From assembly GCA_035508495.1 (NCBI GenBank), contig DATJMX010000021.1, positions 62,001-126,000 on the forward strand: a DNA stretch of 64,000 bases, read 5' to 3'. This document shows, piece after piece, positions 7,992 to 16,302 of this stretch. Within the stretch, counting starts at the first letter, position 1. Every line of letters starts with the position of its first letter. Both the position numbers and the translations under genes were made by a program. The stretch comes from Candidatus Binataceae bacterium. GTDB taxonomy: Bacteria > Desulfobacterota > Binatia > Binatales > Binataceae. The notes beneath the pieces were generated by a model. The model ran no database searches and had not been told where the DNA came from. It was given only the letters and a program-made list of their open reading frames with translations.

Positions 7992-10649
7992 CTACTGAAT
8001 CAGGTCTGCTACCTTCGCCAGTGCCTCGTCGAGCTTCGAGGAGTCTTTGCCGCCGGCTTGCGCCATGTCGGGGCGGCCGCCGCCGGTGCCGCCGACGATC
8101 GGCGCGATCTGCTTTACGATGTCGCCGGCCTTCGCTCGCGATGCGAGATCGGGCGTCACCGCCACCAGCAGCGCCACTTTGCCTTCGCCTAGGTCAGAGC
8201 CCAATGCGACTACCGCCGAGCCGTGCTTCTGGCGCAGCTTGTCGGCGATCTCGCGCAGCGTGCGCGCTTCGACGCCCTCGAGCTTCTGCGTGACGAGCTT
8301 CACGCCTTTCACGTCGCGGACAGTCTCGGCCGTTCCCGAGGCCGACGCGCCGCCGACCAGCTTCTGTTCGAGCGCGCGCAGCTTCTTTTCGAGTTCCTTT
8401 TCGCGGGCGAGCAGTTTCTCGAGGCGATCGACCGCGGCGGAGTCCTTGGCCCCGAGGCTCTTTGCGATCTCATCTAAAATTTTCTGCTGCGTGCGCACCG
8501 CTTCGAGCGCGCCCTGTCCGGTGACGGCCTCGATGCGCCGCACTCCAGCCGCGACGCCGGACTCCGCCTCGAGCTTGAAGAATCCGACATCGCCAGTGCG
8601 ATTTACATGAGTGCCGCCGCATAGCTCGACCGAGAAATCACCCATCCGCACGACGCGCACGACGTCGCCGTACTTGTCGCCGAAGAATGCGAGTGCGCCG
8701 GCTTTGATCGCCGCGTCGTAGGGCATCTCCTCGGTCGTGACCTCGGCGTTCTCACGCACGCGCACATTGATCTCTTCTTCGATCGTCGCGAGCGCGTCGC
8801 CGCCGACCGGTCCCTGGTTATGAAAGTCGAAGCGCAGCCGCTCCGGTGAAACCGCCGAACCCGCCTGATGCACATGCGTGCCGAGCACGTCGCGCAGCGC
8901 GTAATGCAGGATGTGCGTCGCGGAATGATTCAGCATCGAAGCGTCGCGCCGCATGCGATCGATCTTGAGCGTTACGCGCTTGCCGGGCGCGAAGTCGCCG
9001 CGCTCACCGCGCAGCAATTTACCCAGATGAACGATAGAGCCTTCGGACTTGCGGGTGTCGGTGATTTCGAGGAGCGCGCCCGAATCGGTTTCGATCACGC
9101 CGCGATCGCCGACCTGGCCGCCGCCTTCGGGATAGAAGGGCGTTTCCGCGACGATGATCGCGACGGTGTCGCCATCCTTGCCGCCCGCGGCGAGAATTTC
9201 GGAATCCGCTTCGTAGCGATGGTGCCCGATGAATTTCGACGACGTTCCCGCGCTCAGGATTAAGTCAGGTGCCGCCGCTTCGTCCTTGCGCGCCGCGCGC
9301 CCGCGTTCCTTCTGCTCCTGCATCAGGCGCTCGAAGCCCGCGGTGTCGACATCGACGCCGTGATTGCGCAGCACGTCCTCCGTGAGGTCGAGCGGAAAAC
9401 CATACGTGTCGTAAAGCTTGAACGCGATTTCGCCGGGCAGCGTGTGCCCATTCTTCTGCTTGAGGCGCTTCAACTCCGAATCGATAAGCTCGAGGCCGCG
9501 ATCGAGCGTCTCGCCGAAGCGCGTCTCTTCCTGCGTGATCGCATCCGCGATCTTTTTCGAATCGCGGACAATCTCCGGATACGCCTCGCCCATCGCCTCG
9601 ACTACACCTTCCTCGGCGATCGCAAGAAACGGTTGATGGATTCCAAGGTAGCGCCCATGGCGCGCGGCGCGCCGGATGATTCGGCGCAGCACGTATTCAC
9701 GATCCGTGTTGCCCGGCGTCACGCCGTCGGCAATCAGGAAGGTCATCGTGCGCGCATGGTCGGCGATCGCGCGAAACGAAATGTCACTCTCGGGATTCTG
9801 GCCGTAGCGCGCCTCGCTGCCGAACTTGCGCGCCGCTTGTTCGATCTTCTCGATGATGACCTGGAACAGATCGATGTCGTAGTTGCCGAGCAGCTTGCCC
9901 TTCTCAATGCTCTGCATCACCGACGCGATCCGCTCGAGGCCCGAGCCGGTATCGACGTGCTTCTTGGCGAGAGGGCTGAGCTCGCCCGAAGCGCCGCGGT
10001 TGTATTGGATGAAGACCAGGTTGCCGAGCTCGATGAAGCGCGGGCATCCATCGACGTTGACCGCGCATTTGGTTCCCGGATGCGGACTTTCGTCGCACGC
10101 TGCTGCGCCGCGATCGATATGAATTTCTGAGCATGGACCGCATGGCCCGGTCTCGCCCATCTCCCAGAAGTTATCTTTCTCGCCAAAACGCAGGATTCGT
10201 CCGGGCGGAAGATCCTCGACGGTCTTCCAGACCTCTTCGGCTTCGTCGTCGTCTTTATAGACCGTGGCCCACAGCAGGTTGGGATCGACGCCCCAGACCT
10301 TGGTGATCAGCTCCCAATGCCAGTGGATGGCTTCCTTCTTGTAGTAGTCGCCGAACGACCAGTTGCCGAGCATCTCGAACATCGTGTGATGGTAGGTGTC
10401 GCGGCCGACGGCCTCGAGGTCGTTGTGCTTGCCCGAGATGCGCAGGCACTTCTGGCAATCGACGACGCGCGCGTGCGGCGGCGTGCGCACGCCGAGGAAA
10501 TAGTCCTTGAACGGCACCATCCCGGCGTTGGTGAAGAGCAGGGTGGGATCGCCCTTGGGCACCAGCGACGCCGACGGCACGATCTCGTGTCCGCGCTCTT
10601 TGAAGAAATCAAGAAACGACTGTCGAATTTTAGCGGTAGTCCAGCGCAT
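7992..10649 (-). CDS. alaS: Alanyl-tRNA synthetase
   Basis: The 885-residue product is a complete class II alanyl-tRNA synthetase, which charges tRNA-Ala with alanine in the cytoplasm. The catalytic domain opens with IRQSFLDFFKERGHEIVPSASLVP and includes the GNWSFGDYYKKEAI segment. The editing domain that hydrolyses mischarged Ser/Gly-tRNA shows both zinc motifs, HSATH and CGGTH. The C-terminal DHHA1-type domain ends GGTGGGRPDMAQAGGKD. Length is normal for the family. A transglutaminase-like gene follows after 13 bases on the same strand. The call is secure. Confidence 0.98.
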   Translation of the reverse strand: MRWTTAKIRQSFLDFFKERGHEIVPSASLVPKGDPTLLFTNAGMVPFKDYFLGVRTPPHARVVDCQKCLRISGKHNDLEAVGRDTYHHTMFEMLGNWSFGDYYKKEAIHWHWELITKVWGVDPNLLWATVYKDDDEAEEVWKTVEDLPPGRILRFGEKDNFWEMGETGPCGPCSEIHIDRGAAACDESPHPGTKCAVNVDGCPRFIELGNLVFIQYNRGASGELSPLAKKHVDTGSGLERIASVMQSIEKGKLLGNYDIDLFQVIIEKIEQAARKFGSEARYGQNPESDISFRAIADHARTMTFLIADGVTPGNTDREYVLRRIIRRAARHGRYLGIHQPFLAIAEEGVVEAMGEAYPEIVRDSKKIADAITQEETRFGETLDRGLELIDSELKRLKQKNGHTLPGEIAFKLYDTYGFPLDLTEDVLRNHGVDVDTAGFERLMQEQKERGRAARKDEAAAPDLILSAGTSSKFIGHHRYEADSEILAAGGKDGDTVAIIVAETPFYPEGGGQVGDRGVIETDSGALLEITDTRKSEGSIVHLGKLLRGERGDFAPGKRVTLKIDRMRRDASMLNHSATHILHYALRDVLGTHVHQAGSAVSPERLRFDFHNQGPVGGDALATIEEEINVRVRENAEVTTEEMPYDAAIKAGALAFFGDKYGDVVRVVRMGDFSVELCGGTHVNRTGDVGFFKLEAESGVAAGVRRIEAVTGQGALEAVRTQQKILDEIAKSLGAKDSAAVDRLEKLLAREKELEKKLRALEQKLVGGASASGTAETVRDVKGVKLVTQKLEGVEARTLREIADKLRQKHGSAVVALGSDLGEGKVALLVAVTPDLASRAKAGDIVKQIAPIVGGTGGGRPDMAQAGGKDSSKLDEALAKVADLIQ

Positions 10650-10787
10650 GCTGTTCCAATTCTACGAAACTTGGCGAAATCAAGCATCCGCTGTATAGCG
10701 AGCCCGCCTGCATGATTCCAGCGGCAGTTATCTCACGATCGGGGCGGTGTATCCTCGATCAAGGGCCTAGTGCGCCCGCCTAAAATC

Positions 10788-11789
10788 ATGAGCACATCGC
10801 ATCCAGAGCAGGTATCGGAACCGATCGCATCCGCGCGCGCTGTCGCCGAGGGCGGCTTCAGCGAGTTCATGCTGTCGCACAAGGGCGACCTGACGCTCGC
10901 CTTTTCGTTCGTCATCTACCTCGCGAGCGGCGCGATACTCGTCTTCACGCGCTACCGTCAGTCGGCCGAGGTCGCGGTCTCGATCGCGGAGGCGGCGCTC
11001 ATCGGCGGACTGTGCGATTACATCGCGCTCAAGATGATCTTCGAGCGCCGATGGTATCTGCCCAACTCGGGAGTGCTGCCGCGCAATCGGCAAAAGCTCG
11101 TTGATGGAATCGCGGCGACGATCGAGAACGAATGGCTGACCCCGCAGATGATCGGCCAGCGCCTGAGCGAGATGAATCTCGTCACCCGCCTCGGCACTTA
11201 TCTCGAAGAGGTCAAGCTCGCGGACATCCTGGGGCAGGCGGGTCTAGAGCGGATCATCGAGCGTATCATCGAGTATCTCGAGTCACCTGAGCGGCGTGCG
11301 CAACTCGAGATCGCGCTGCGCAAGGCTCTTCCCAAGACCTTCACGCGCATCTATGCGCTGATGAACCGGCTCGGTGCGCAGTCGCTGCCCGCGCGAATCG
11401 CGGCCAACCTGCGCCGGCGCCTCCCCGAGCTGCAGAACGATCCGGAGCTTATCGAATCGGTCGAGGACGCAATCCACGAGTTCGGTCGTCAGCTCCACGA
11501 TCCCGAGAGCTACGCGCATCAGATGGCGCGCCGGATGATCGACGAGATCGTGCGCCGCGCCGTTGATTCAAGTCGCGGTCAGATCTCGCACATGGTGCGC
11601 GAAAACCTCGCGCGGTTGTCCGATGAGCAGATCAGGTTCCAGATCGAATCAAAAACGCGCACACATCTGGACTGGATTCGCGTCAACGGCGGAATCTTCG
11701 GCGCCTTTTTCGGCCTCATCTTCGCGCTGTCGCGAATTCTGATCCATCACGGCCCGCAAATCCTCGCGCGCCTTCACCTCGCGATGTGA
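10788..11789 (+). CDS. DUF445 family membrane protein
   Basis: Started at the ATG at 10788 (a GTG six codons upstream is also in frame), the product has 333 residues. A hydrophobic segment near residues 35-60 is followed by EAALIGGLCDYIALKMIFERRWYLPNSGVLPRNRQKLV, which matches the DUF445/YheB pattern of a G-x-x-x-D-x-x-A helix and an IPRN-like turn. The long middle is helical and amphipathic, and a C-terminal transmembrane helix (GGIFGAFFGLIFALSRIL) closes the protein. Function is unknown. Its last 74 bases are antisense to the tail of the truncated VWA gene at 11716-12450. Confidence 0.85.
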   Translation: MSTSHPEQVSEPIASARAVAEGGFSEFMLSHKGDLTLAFSFVIYLASGAILVFTRYRQSAEVAVSIAEAALIGGLCDYIALKMIFERRWYLPNSGVLPRNRQKLVDGIAATIENEWLTPQMIGQRLSEMNLVTRLGTYLEEVKLADILGQAGLERIIERIIEYLESPERRAQLEIALRKALPKTFTRIYALMNRLGAQSLPARIAANLRRRLPELQNDPELIESVEDAIHEFGRQLHDPESYAHQMARRMIDEIVRRAVDSSRGQISHMVRENLARLSDEQIRFQIESKTRTHLDWIRVNGGIFGAFFGLIFALSRILIHHGPQILARLHLAM

Positions 11790-12450
11790 TCGTCAATTCG
11801 TGGATAGCAATTCTTTGCAGGTGTGGACATACACGCGTTCTTTGCTCGCGGTTCGAGTCATACAAGGGCGTCCGGCCGTACGGGGTCATCGAATCAAGCC
11901 TGTTCATAGAAGCCTGGTGATTCGTGGACAGAGGCTCCGCGACGATAACTTTGGTGTTTGAAATCAGATCCCCGGTCGGAGCAAATACGAGCAACGCAAT
12001 TTCGTCGCAAGCGCTTAGGTTCGCGGACGCAGCCCTGAGGGCGTCGGTCACGGTTTGGAGTTTGCTGTTGCCAGTGGAAGCTACTTTGGAGCGCATGCTT
12101 CCGGATGTGTCGACGATAATTGCAATGGACGCAGGCATCGCGTCTTTGTCGTCGCGGAAGTATTCTACCGGCAGGGTCGGACCGTTGGCCGATACGAGGA
12201 AGTCTGATTGCTTGAGGCCGTCGACCGCCTGGCCGTCGTCGTCGATCACCGTGACTGTATACTGCGCATAGCCGGGCTTCGCGGCGATTTCCTTGGGTGG
12301 CGCGTCGAGCAACGCGCAGAGCTTGAGCGGAGGAGGCGCGGCCGCCTGCGTCGGCGGCGATGCGGGCGGTTGCGATTGAATCGCGCATCCTGCGAGGCCA
12401 ATCGCGATCGCAACCAAGGCGAGTCTTTTCAATCTATTGGCGCTGTCCAT
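11716..12450 (-). pseudogene. Truncated VWA-domain lipoprotein gene
   Basis: From the ATG at 12450 the frame encodes a lipoprotein signal (lipobox LAGC, Cys22) and the first part of a von Willebrand A domain with the MIDAS motif IIVDTSGSM near residue 114. It aligns with the intact paralogue at 13480-14685 up to about residue 199 (YGRTPLYDS against YGQTATFDT, near base 11854). After that the frame reads into unrelated sequence and ends inside the antisense of the DUF445 gene, so the second half of the VWA domain, including the ITDG strand, is missing. A deletion or frameshift is likely. The start overlaps the end of the CAP gene by 17 bases. Confidence 0.7.
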
Positions 12451-13480
12451 GGTTACCGATCGCAAACGTCCAGTTGTAGGGCTTGCCGTTTGCGACGATG
12501 GCGACGTTGTAGGTCTTGCCGGAATGTAGGCGCTCTTTCGGGATCAGCACGACTGCACCGAATGAGGTCAGAACGGCGCGTCCGGTGTAGGTTTGCGCTT
12601 CGTCACTGGCGCGATAGCTCGCGCTGTCGAATGCGCACGACTCGATTGGTTGTCCGTCGGACGTGACCGATGCGGAGTCGAGCTTGACCGACGCTGTGCC
12701 TCCGAGCTGAAGCGTGATCGGAAATCCGGTGGGGGTCACATAGCCGGGGCATGAGGCGAGCGGATTCGGCAACTCGGTGCTGCTGAACGCGGCCAGCGGG
12801 AAGGTCGAGTTCGGCGGCGGGAACTGCACCACTCGTTGATTCGTCGTGTCAGTCTCGGTGTCAGTGCTCGATTCTTCGCGGATCATCGATCGATGCGTCG
12901 GCGACGGCGCGTTGGGATCTTCGAGAGCGTTGGGCTTGCGCAACTGCATCGCGATCGCGGACACGCCGTCTTCATCGAAGCTGCCGAAGCCGGCCTCGGT
13001 CAGTTTCGGATTCAGAATCGGAAAACGATGGAACGGCCCCGCGATCCAGAGGTCGATTGCCTGCCTGTCCGTCAGTTCGATTCCGCCCGGCGGGATGATG
13101 TCGCTGGTGCGCGCCGCCGCGTAGCCCTCCGCCGTGTACCACTGGTTGCCGCGGCTCTCGCTGTGCATCTCGAGGCTCGGGCTTTTGCCGGCGGAATAAT
13201 TCTTGACCAGGTAGCGAGCGTGCGCGGTGTCGTCGTCCGACATTTTGTTATTGGCGGTGATCGGATCGAGCCCAGCCATCGTGCGGAACTGATTCACCCG
13301 CGTGAGCCATTCCGGCGCCGAAGTATCGGGCGCCGTTTCGACGACAGGTGCGGGCGTTGATGACGACGCCGGCGTGCCCGAGAGCACCTGCTGCGCATGC
13401 TCAGGCAGGATACTCGCCGCGCCGCCGCTGCATGCCGCGAGCATCACGCAGAGAGCTATCGACAATGTGATTCGAGCCAT
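12434..13480 (-). CDS. CAP/SCP-like domain lipoprotein
   Basis: I start at the ATG at 13480, giving 348 residues, because it begins a clean lipoprotein signal (MARITLSIALCVMLAAC, Cys17). The following domain (LTRVNQFRTMAGLDPITANNKMSDD, then HARYLVKN, EMHSESRGNQWYT and GFGSFDEDG) resembles the CAP/SCP fold found in many secreted bacterial proteins. A C-terminal region of beta character (SGKTYNVAIVANGKPYNWTFAIG) is an added domain I cannot name. The start overlaps the stop of the upstream VWA gene (TAATG), so the genes are translationally coupled. It is presumably tethered to the cell envelope. Confidence 0.75.
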   Translation of the reverse strand: MARITLSIALCVMLAACSGGAASILPEHAQQVLSGTPASSSTPAPVVETAPDTSAPEWLTRVNQFRTMAGLDPITANNKMSDDDTAHARYLVKNYSAGKSPSLEMHSESRGNQWYTAEGYAAARTSDIIPPGGIELTDRQAIDLWIAGPFHRFPILNPKLTEAGFGSFDEDGVSAIAMQLRKPNALEDPNAPSPTHRSMIREESSTDTETDTTNQRVVQFPPPNSTFPLAAFSSTELPNPLASCPGYVTPTGFPITLQLGGTASVKLDSASVTSDGQPIESCAFDSASYRASDEAQTYTGRAVLTSFGAVVLIPKERLHSGKTYNVAIVANGKPYNWTFAIGNHGQRQ

Positions 13481-14685
13481 TATTGCGCAGCCGATGCGAC
13501 GGACGGCGACGTGGGCCGCGCGGCCTCGCACGTGACGATTTTCGCGTCAGGATGGTCTTTGATCGCGAAGCGAACAGGATCTTCAGGATGGATCGGCGTC
13601 GGTTGAATTACTCCTATCGAATACGAAGTTCCGAGCGACATGGTCGCCTGATCAAGAGCTGACGAGAAATCATCGGTGGCAGAGTCGGTCCCGGCGGTGT
13701 TCACCACAAAGGACTTTCCACCCGACGCATCTGCAAGCGATTGCAGGGATTTGGCGTCAACGCGGTCTGCGTCGCGATATGACGGTAGCGCGAATGGGCC
13801 AATTGAAAACGAAGGTCCGGCTGATGGCGAAGGATCTCCGATGCCGATCCCGAAAAACGATACATCATTTTTCTTGAGCGCGGCGCCAGCTTCGGCAGCA
13901 TTCGACCGGCTGGCGTTATCCATGCCGTCAGTGATCAGAACAATCGCGCGTTTCGGATTGGAGCTTTCCTTATTGAGGACTCCGATCGCTTGCATGATCG
14001 TGTCGAAGGTCGCCGTTTGACCGTAAGCATGCAGCAGCGCAAGCCTTTGTTGCATCAGTGCATGATTACGAGTGAACGGCTGCAGCAAATATGCGTGAGC
14101 TGAATACGCAAATAACGCGATGTCATCCTGCAAAGGCAATTTCGCTATGAAATGTGCGATGCCTTCTCGCACCCAGGGTATCTTCGGCGTCATGCTACCG
14201 GAGGTGTCGACTAGTATTACGATCGAATAGGCGGGGCTGGAGCCGTTGAACATCGCGATTGGAATCGTTTTTCCGTCGGCAGTCACAGAGAAATCGGATT
14301 GCTTTAGATTTTCGATCGCCTTGCCAGAATCCCATGCGGCGAGGCCAAATTCCGTGAATCCCGGCTGCACCGAGAGATCCTTGGGAGCGGTTCCAACGCA
14401 GGCGAACGCCACCTGCGTCACACTTCCCGAGTCGTCAGGGTGCGCTGAGCCAATCGGATCAGCCGCGACCGCCGGCAGTTCTGAGGAGTAGGTTTTCGGG
14501 GCATCGCTGCGATATCGGCTCGCTGATAAGGGCGGAATTGCGGTTCCAGGCGGATAGACGGCGGCGGTCTGAGGCGATGCGCGAGAAGGCGAACCTCCGT
14601 TAAGCGCGCAGCCTCCGACGCCCATCGCGAAGCAGGCAAGGGCCCCAGCCAGTAGCAGTTTCCGATATGACGGCGAGCGAACCAT
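13480..14685 (-). CDS. VWA-domain lipoprotein
   Basis: The 401-residue product has a lipoprotein signal (lipobox VGGC, Cys26), a low-complexity linker, a short beta domain (QPGFTEFGLAAWDSGKAIENLKQSDFSV), and a von Willebrand A domain. The domain has the MIDAS triad start VDTSGSM (Asp160) and the later ITDGMDNASRS strand. It resembles the VWFA-related proteins common in Acidobacteriota. VWA domains bind protein partners through a divalent metal. It is the first gene of a VWA-CAP-VWA operon on the minus strand. A surface or periplasmic scaffold role is inferred. Confidence 0.88.
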   Translation of the reverse strand: MVRSPSYRKLLLAGALACFAMGVGGCALNGGSPSRASPQTAAVYPPGTAIPPLSASRYRSDAPKTYSSELPAVAADPIGSAHPDDSGSVTQVAFACVGTAPKDLSVQPGFTEFGLAAWDSGKAIENLKQSDFSVTADGKTIPIAMFNGSSPAYSIVILVDTSGSMTPKIPWVREGIAHFIAKLPLQDDIALFAYSAHAYLLQPFTRNHALMQQRLALLHAYGQTATFDTIMQAIGVLNKESSNPKRAIVLITDGMDNASRSNAAEAGAALKKNDVSFFGIGIGDPSPSAGPSFSIGPFALPSYRDADRVDAKSLQSLADASGGKSFVVNTAGTDSATDDFSSALDQATMSLGTSYSIGVIQPTPIHPEDPVRFAIKDHPDAKIVTCEAARPTSPSVASAAQ

Positions 14686-14733
14686 GCCCCTCTTTCCCGC
14701 TCGGAACCAAAAGTTGACACATTGTAGAACTGT

Positions 14734-16302
14734 TCACTTATGGTTACCAGAGGTGGCACGTTGCCAGACTATGAAGTGCTCGGTTTCGGTTACTGGTTGA
14801 AAGCCATTCTTGACCAGGAGTTCATCGGGAACCAGCACCAGTGGCAGGAGCTGCACCGGAGAATCGTTGACGACGACGTTGACCTTGCCGGATTCGATCG
14901 CCGCTTTCATCTCGTCGGTCCAGTAATGCATGGTCGATTCGATGAGATGAAAAAAGTCGGCGCGGCCGAGTTGCTGGCGCGCCGCGGCGAAGCCTTCGCT
15001 CTGAAGCGCCGCCAGCCCTTCGCGATAAACGCCGTAGGTCTCTGGGAACCTTATCAGCTCGCGGCGATTTGCCTGAAAGCATACGAAGGACGGCGCGATC
15101 ACGTCGTCGTCGGGTCCAGACGCCTTGCGCACCGCGTCTCCCAGGCGATCGATCTCCTCGCGCGGGATGAAGCCGAAGCCATAGGCGCTGCCATGCAGCC
15201 AGTTTTCGTTTTGGATGGGAGTCAGCCAAAAAAGACAGATCGCGATCAGTAGCCCGCCGCCGATTACCCATGCTAAGCGCGAGCGCGTAACCTCCTCGGC
15301 CGTGACGAGTTGCCGCACCGAATCGAGCATCAGCTTGAGGCCGAGGCTGGCGATGATCGCGATAAACGGCAGCGGTTCCAGGTAGTTGTGCCCCCACGCC
15401 GTCGGACTCAGGACGCCGAAGAACAGGTAAGCAGCCGCGACTATCGCGAGCACGATCGCGAGCGCGCGCGTGTAGAGACGCTCGGCGATGACGCGGGCGC
15501 ATCCGAGGATGAAGAACGGCGCCAGCACGTCGAAGATCATCGTTGGGAACCATGCGACGCTGCCCGTTGTGTCGCGGCCCTTCAGAAAATGAAAGGCGTA
15601 AACCTGGAAGATGAACGCGAAACCGTAGCGCCAGTAGAGCAGGGCGGACAAGATCGCGAGTGCCGCGATGAACCCGACTCCTGAGACGATTGCGCCGACG
15701 AGGCGCCGGCGGACTGTGGCGATGAAGACGAGAATCACGCCAAATGGAATCGCGGCCGTGAGCTTGATCGCACACGCAGCGAGGAAAATCGCGGCTAGCA
15801 TGAGCGCTTGGCGCATCTCGTCGATGTCGTCGTCGAGTGCGACAAGCGCGCCCCAGACCGCGAGCGGCGCGACGAAGCATTCGCGCTCATATAGATGATA
15901 GCGAAATGTCAGCGAGCTGAACGCGTACATCGTTGCCGCGAGGATCGCCGTCGGCCGGGACGCGACGCGCTGCGCGAGTACGAAGGTCAGGACGCTGGTG
16001 ACGTAGATCGCGGCCTCGTTCAGGATCTCAATTGAGATATGGCTTGCGCCGAACAACTTGAGGTAGCCTGCGGCGACCCACTCCAGAAGCGGCAGATGAG
16101 GATGAACGAAATCCAGATACGGGCGCATCCCCTGGCTCACGAGCCACGCGCTCTCCGCATAGAAGTCGTCTTCGACCCATATCTCGGGATAAAGCATGCG
16201 GACGATGCGCGGCACGGCGAGCGCGACCAGCAGCGCGATTGGAATTCCGGTCGCGCGCGGAGACGATACCTGTGAGCCGCGCGGCTCCCGCTTCCGCGTC
16301 AT
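14734..16302 (-). CDS. Polytopic membrane glycosyltransferase of the ArnT/PMT (GT39/GT83) type
   Basis: The 522-residue product has many hydrophobic segments. An acidic motif (WVEDDFYAESAWLVSQG) lies in the first extracytoplasmic loop, as in GT-C enzymes that use polyprenyl-phosphate sugars. A soluble C-terminal region (from about residue 390, with QANRRELIRFPETYGV) follows the last helix. The substrate is unknown. The ATG at 16302 has GGAG about 9 bases upstream, but the first bases of the gene overlap the start of the divergent glycosyltransferase gene. The two proteins probably modify related envelope polymers. Confidence 0.8.
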   Translation of the reverse strand: MTRKREPRGSQVSSPRATGIPIALLVALAVPRIVRMLYPEIWVEDDFYAESAWLVSQGMRPYLDFVHPHLPLLEWVAAGYLKLFGASHISIEILNEAAIYVTSVLTFVLAQRVASRPTAILAATMYAFSSLTFRYHLYERECFVAPLAVWGALVALDDDIDEMRQALMLAAIFLAACAIKLTAAIPFGVILVFIATVRRRLVGAIVSGVGFIAALAILSALLYWRYGFAFIFQVYAFHFLKGRDTTGSVAWFPTMIFDVLAPFFILGCARVIAERLYTRALAIVLAIVAAAYLFFGVLSPTAWGHNYLEPLPFIAIIASLGLKLMLDSVRQLVTAEEVTRSRLAWVIGGGLLIAICLFWLTPIQNENWLHGSAYGFGFIPREEIDRLGDAVRKASGPDDDVIAPSFVCFQANRRELIRFPETYGVYREGLAALQSEGFAAARQQLGRADFFHLIESTMHYWTDEMKAAIESGKVNVVVNDSPVQLLPLVLVPDELLVKNGFQPVTETEHFIVWQRATSGNHK

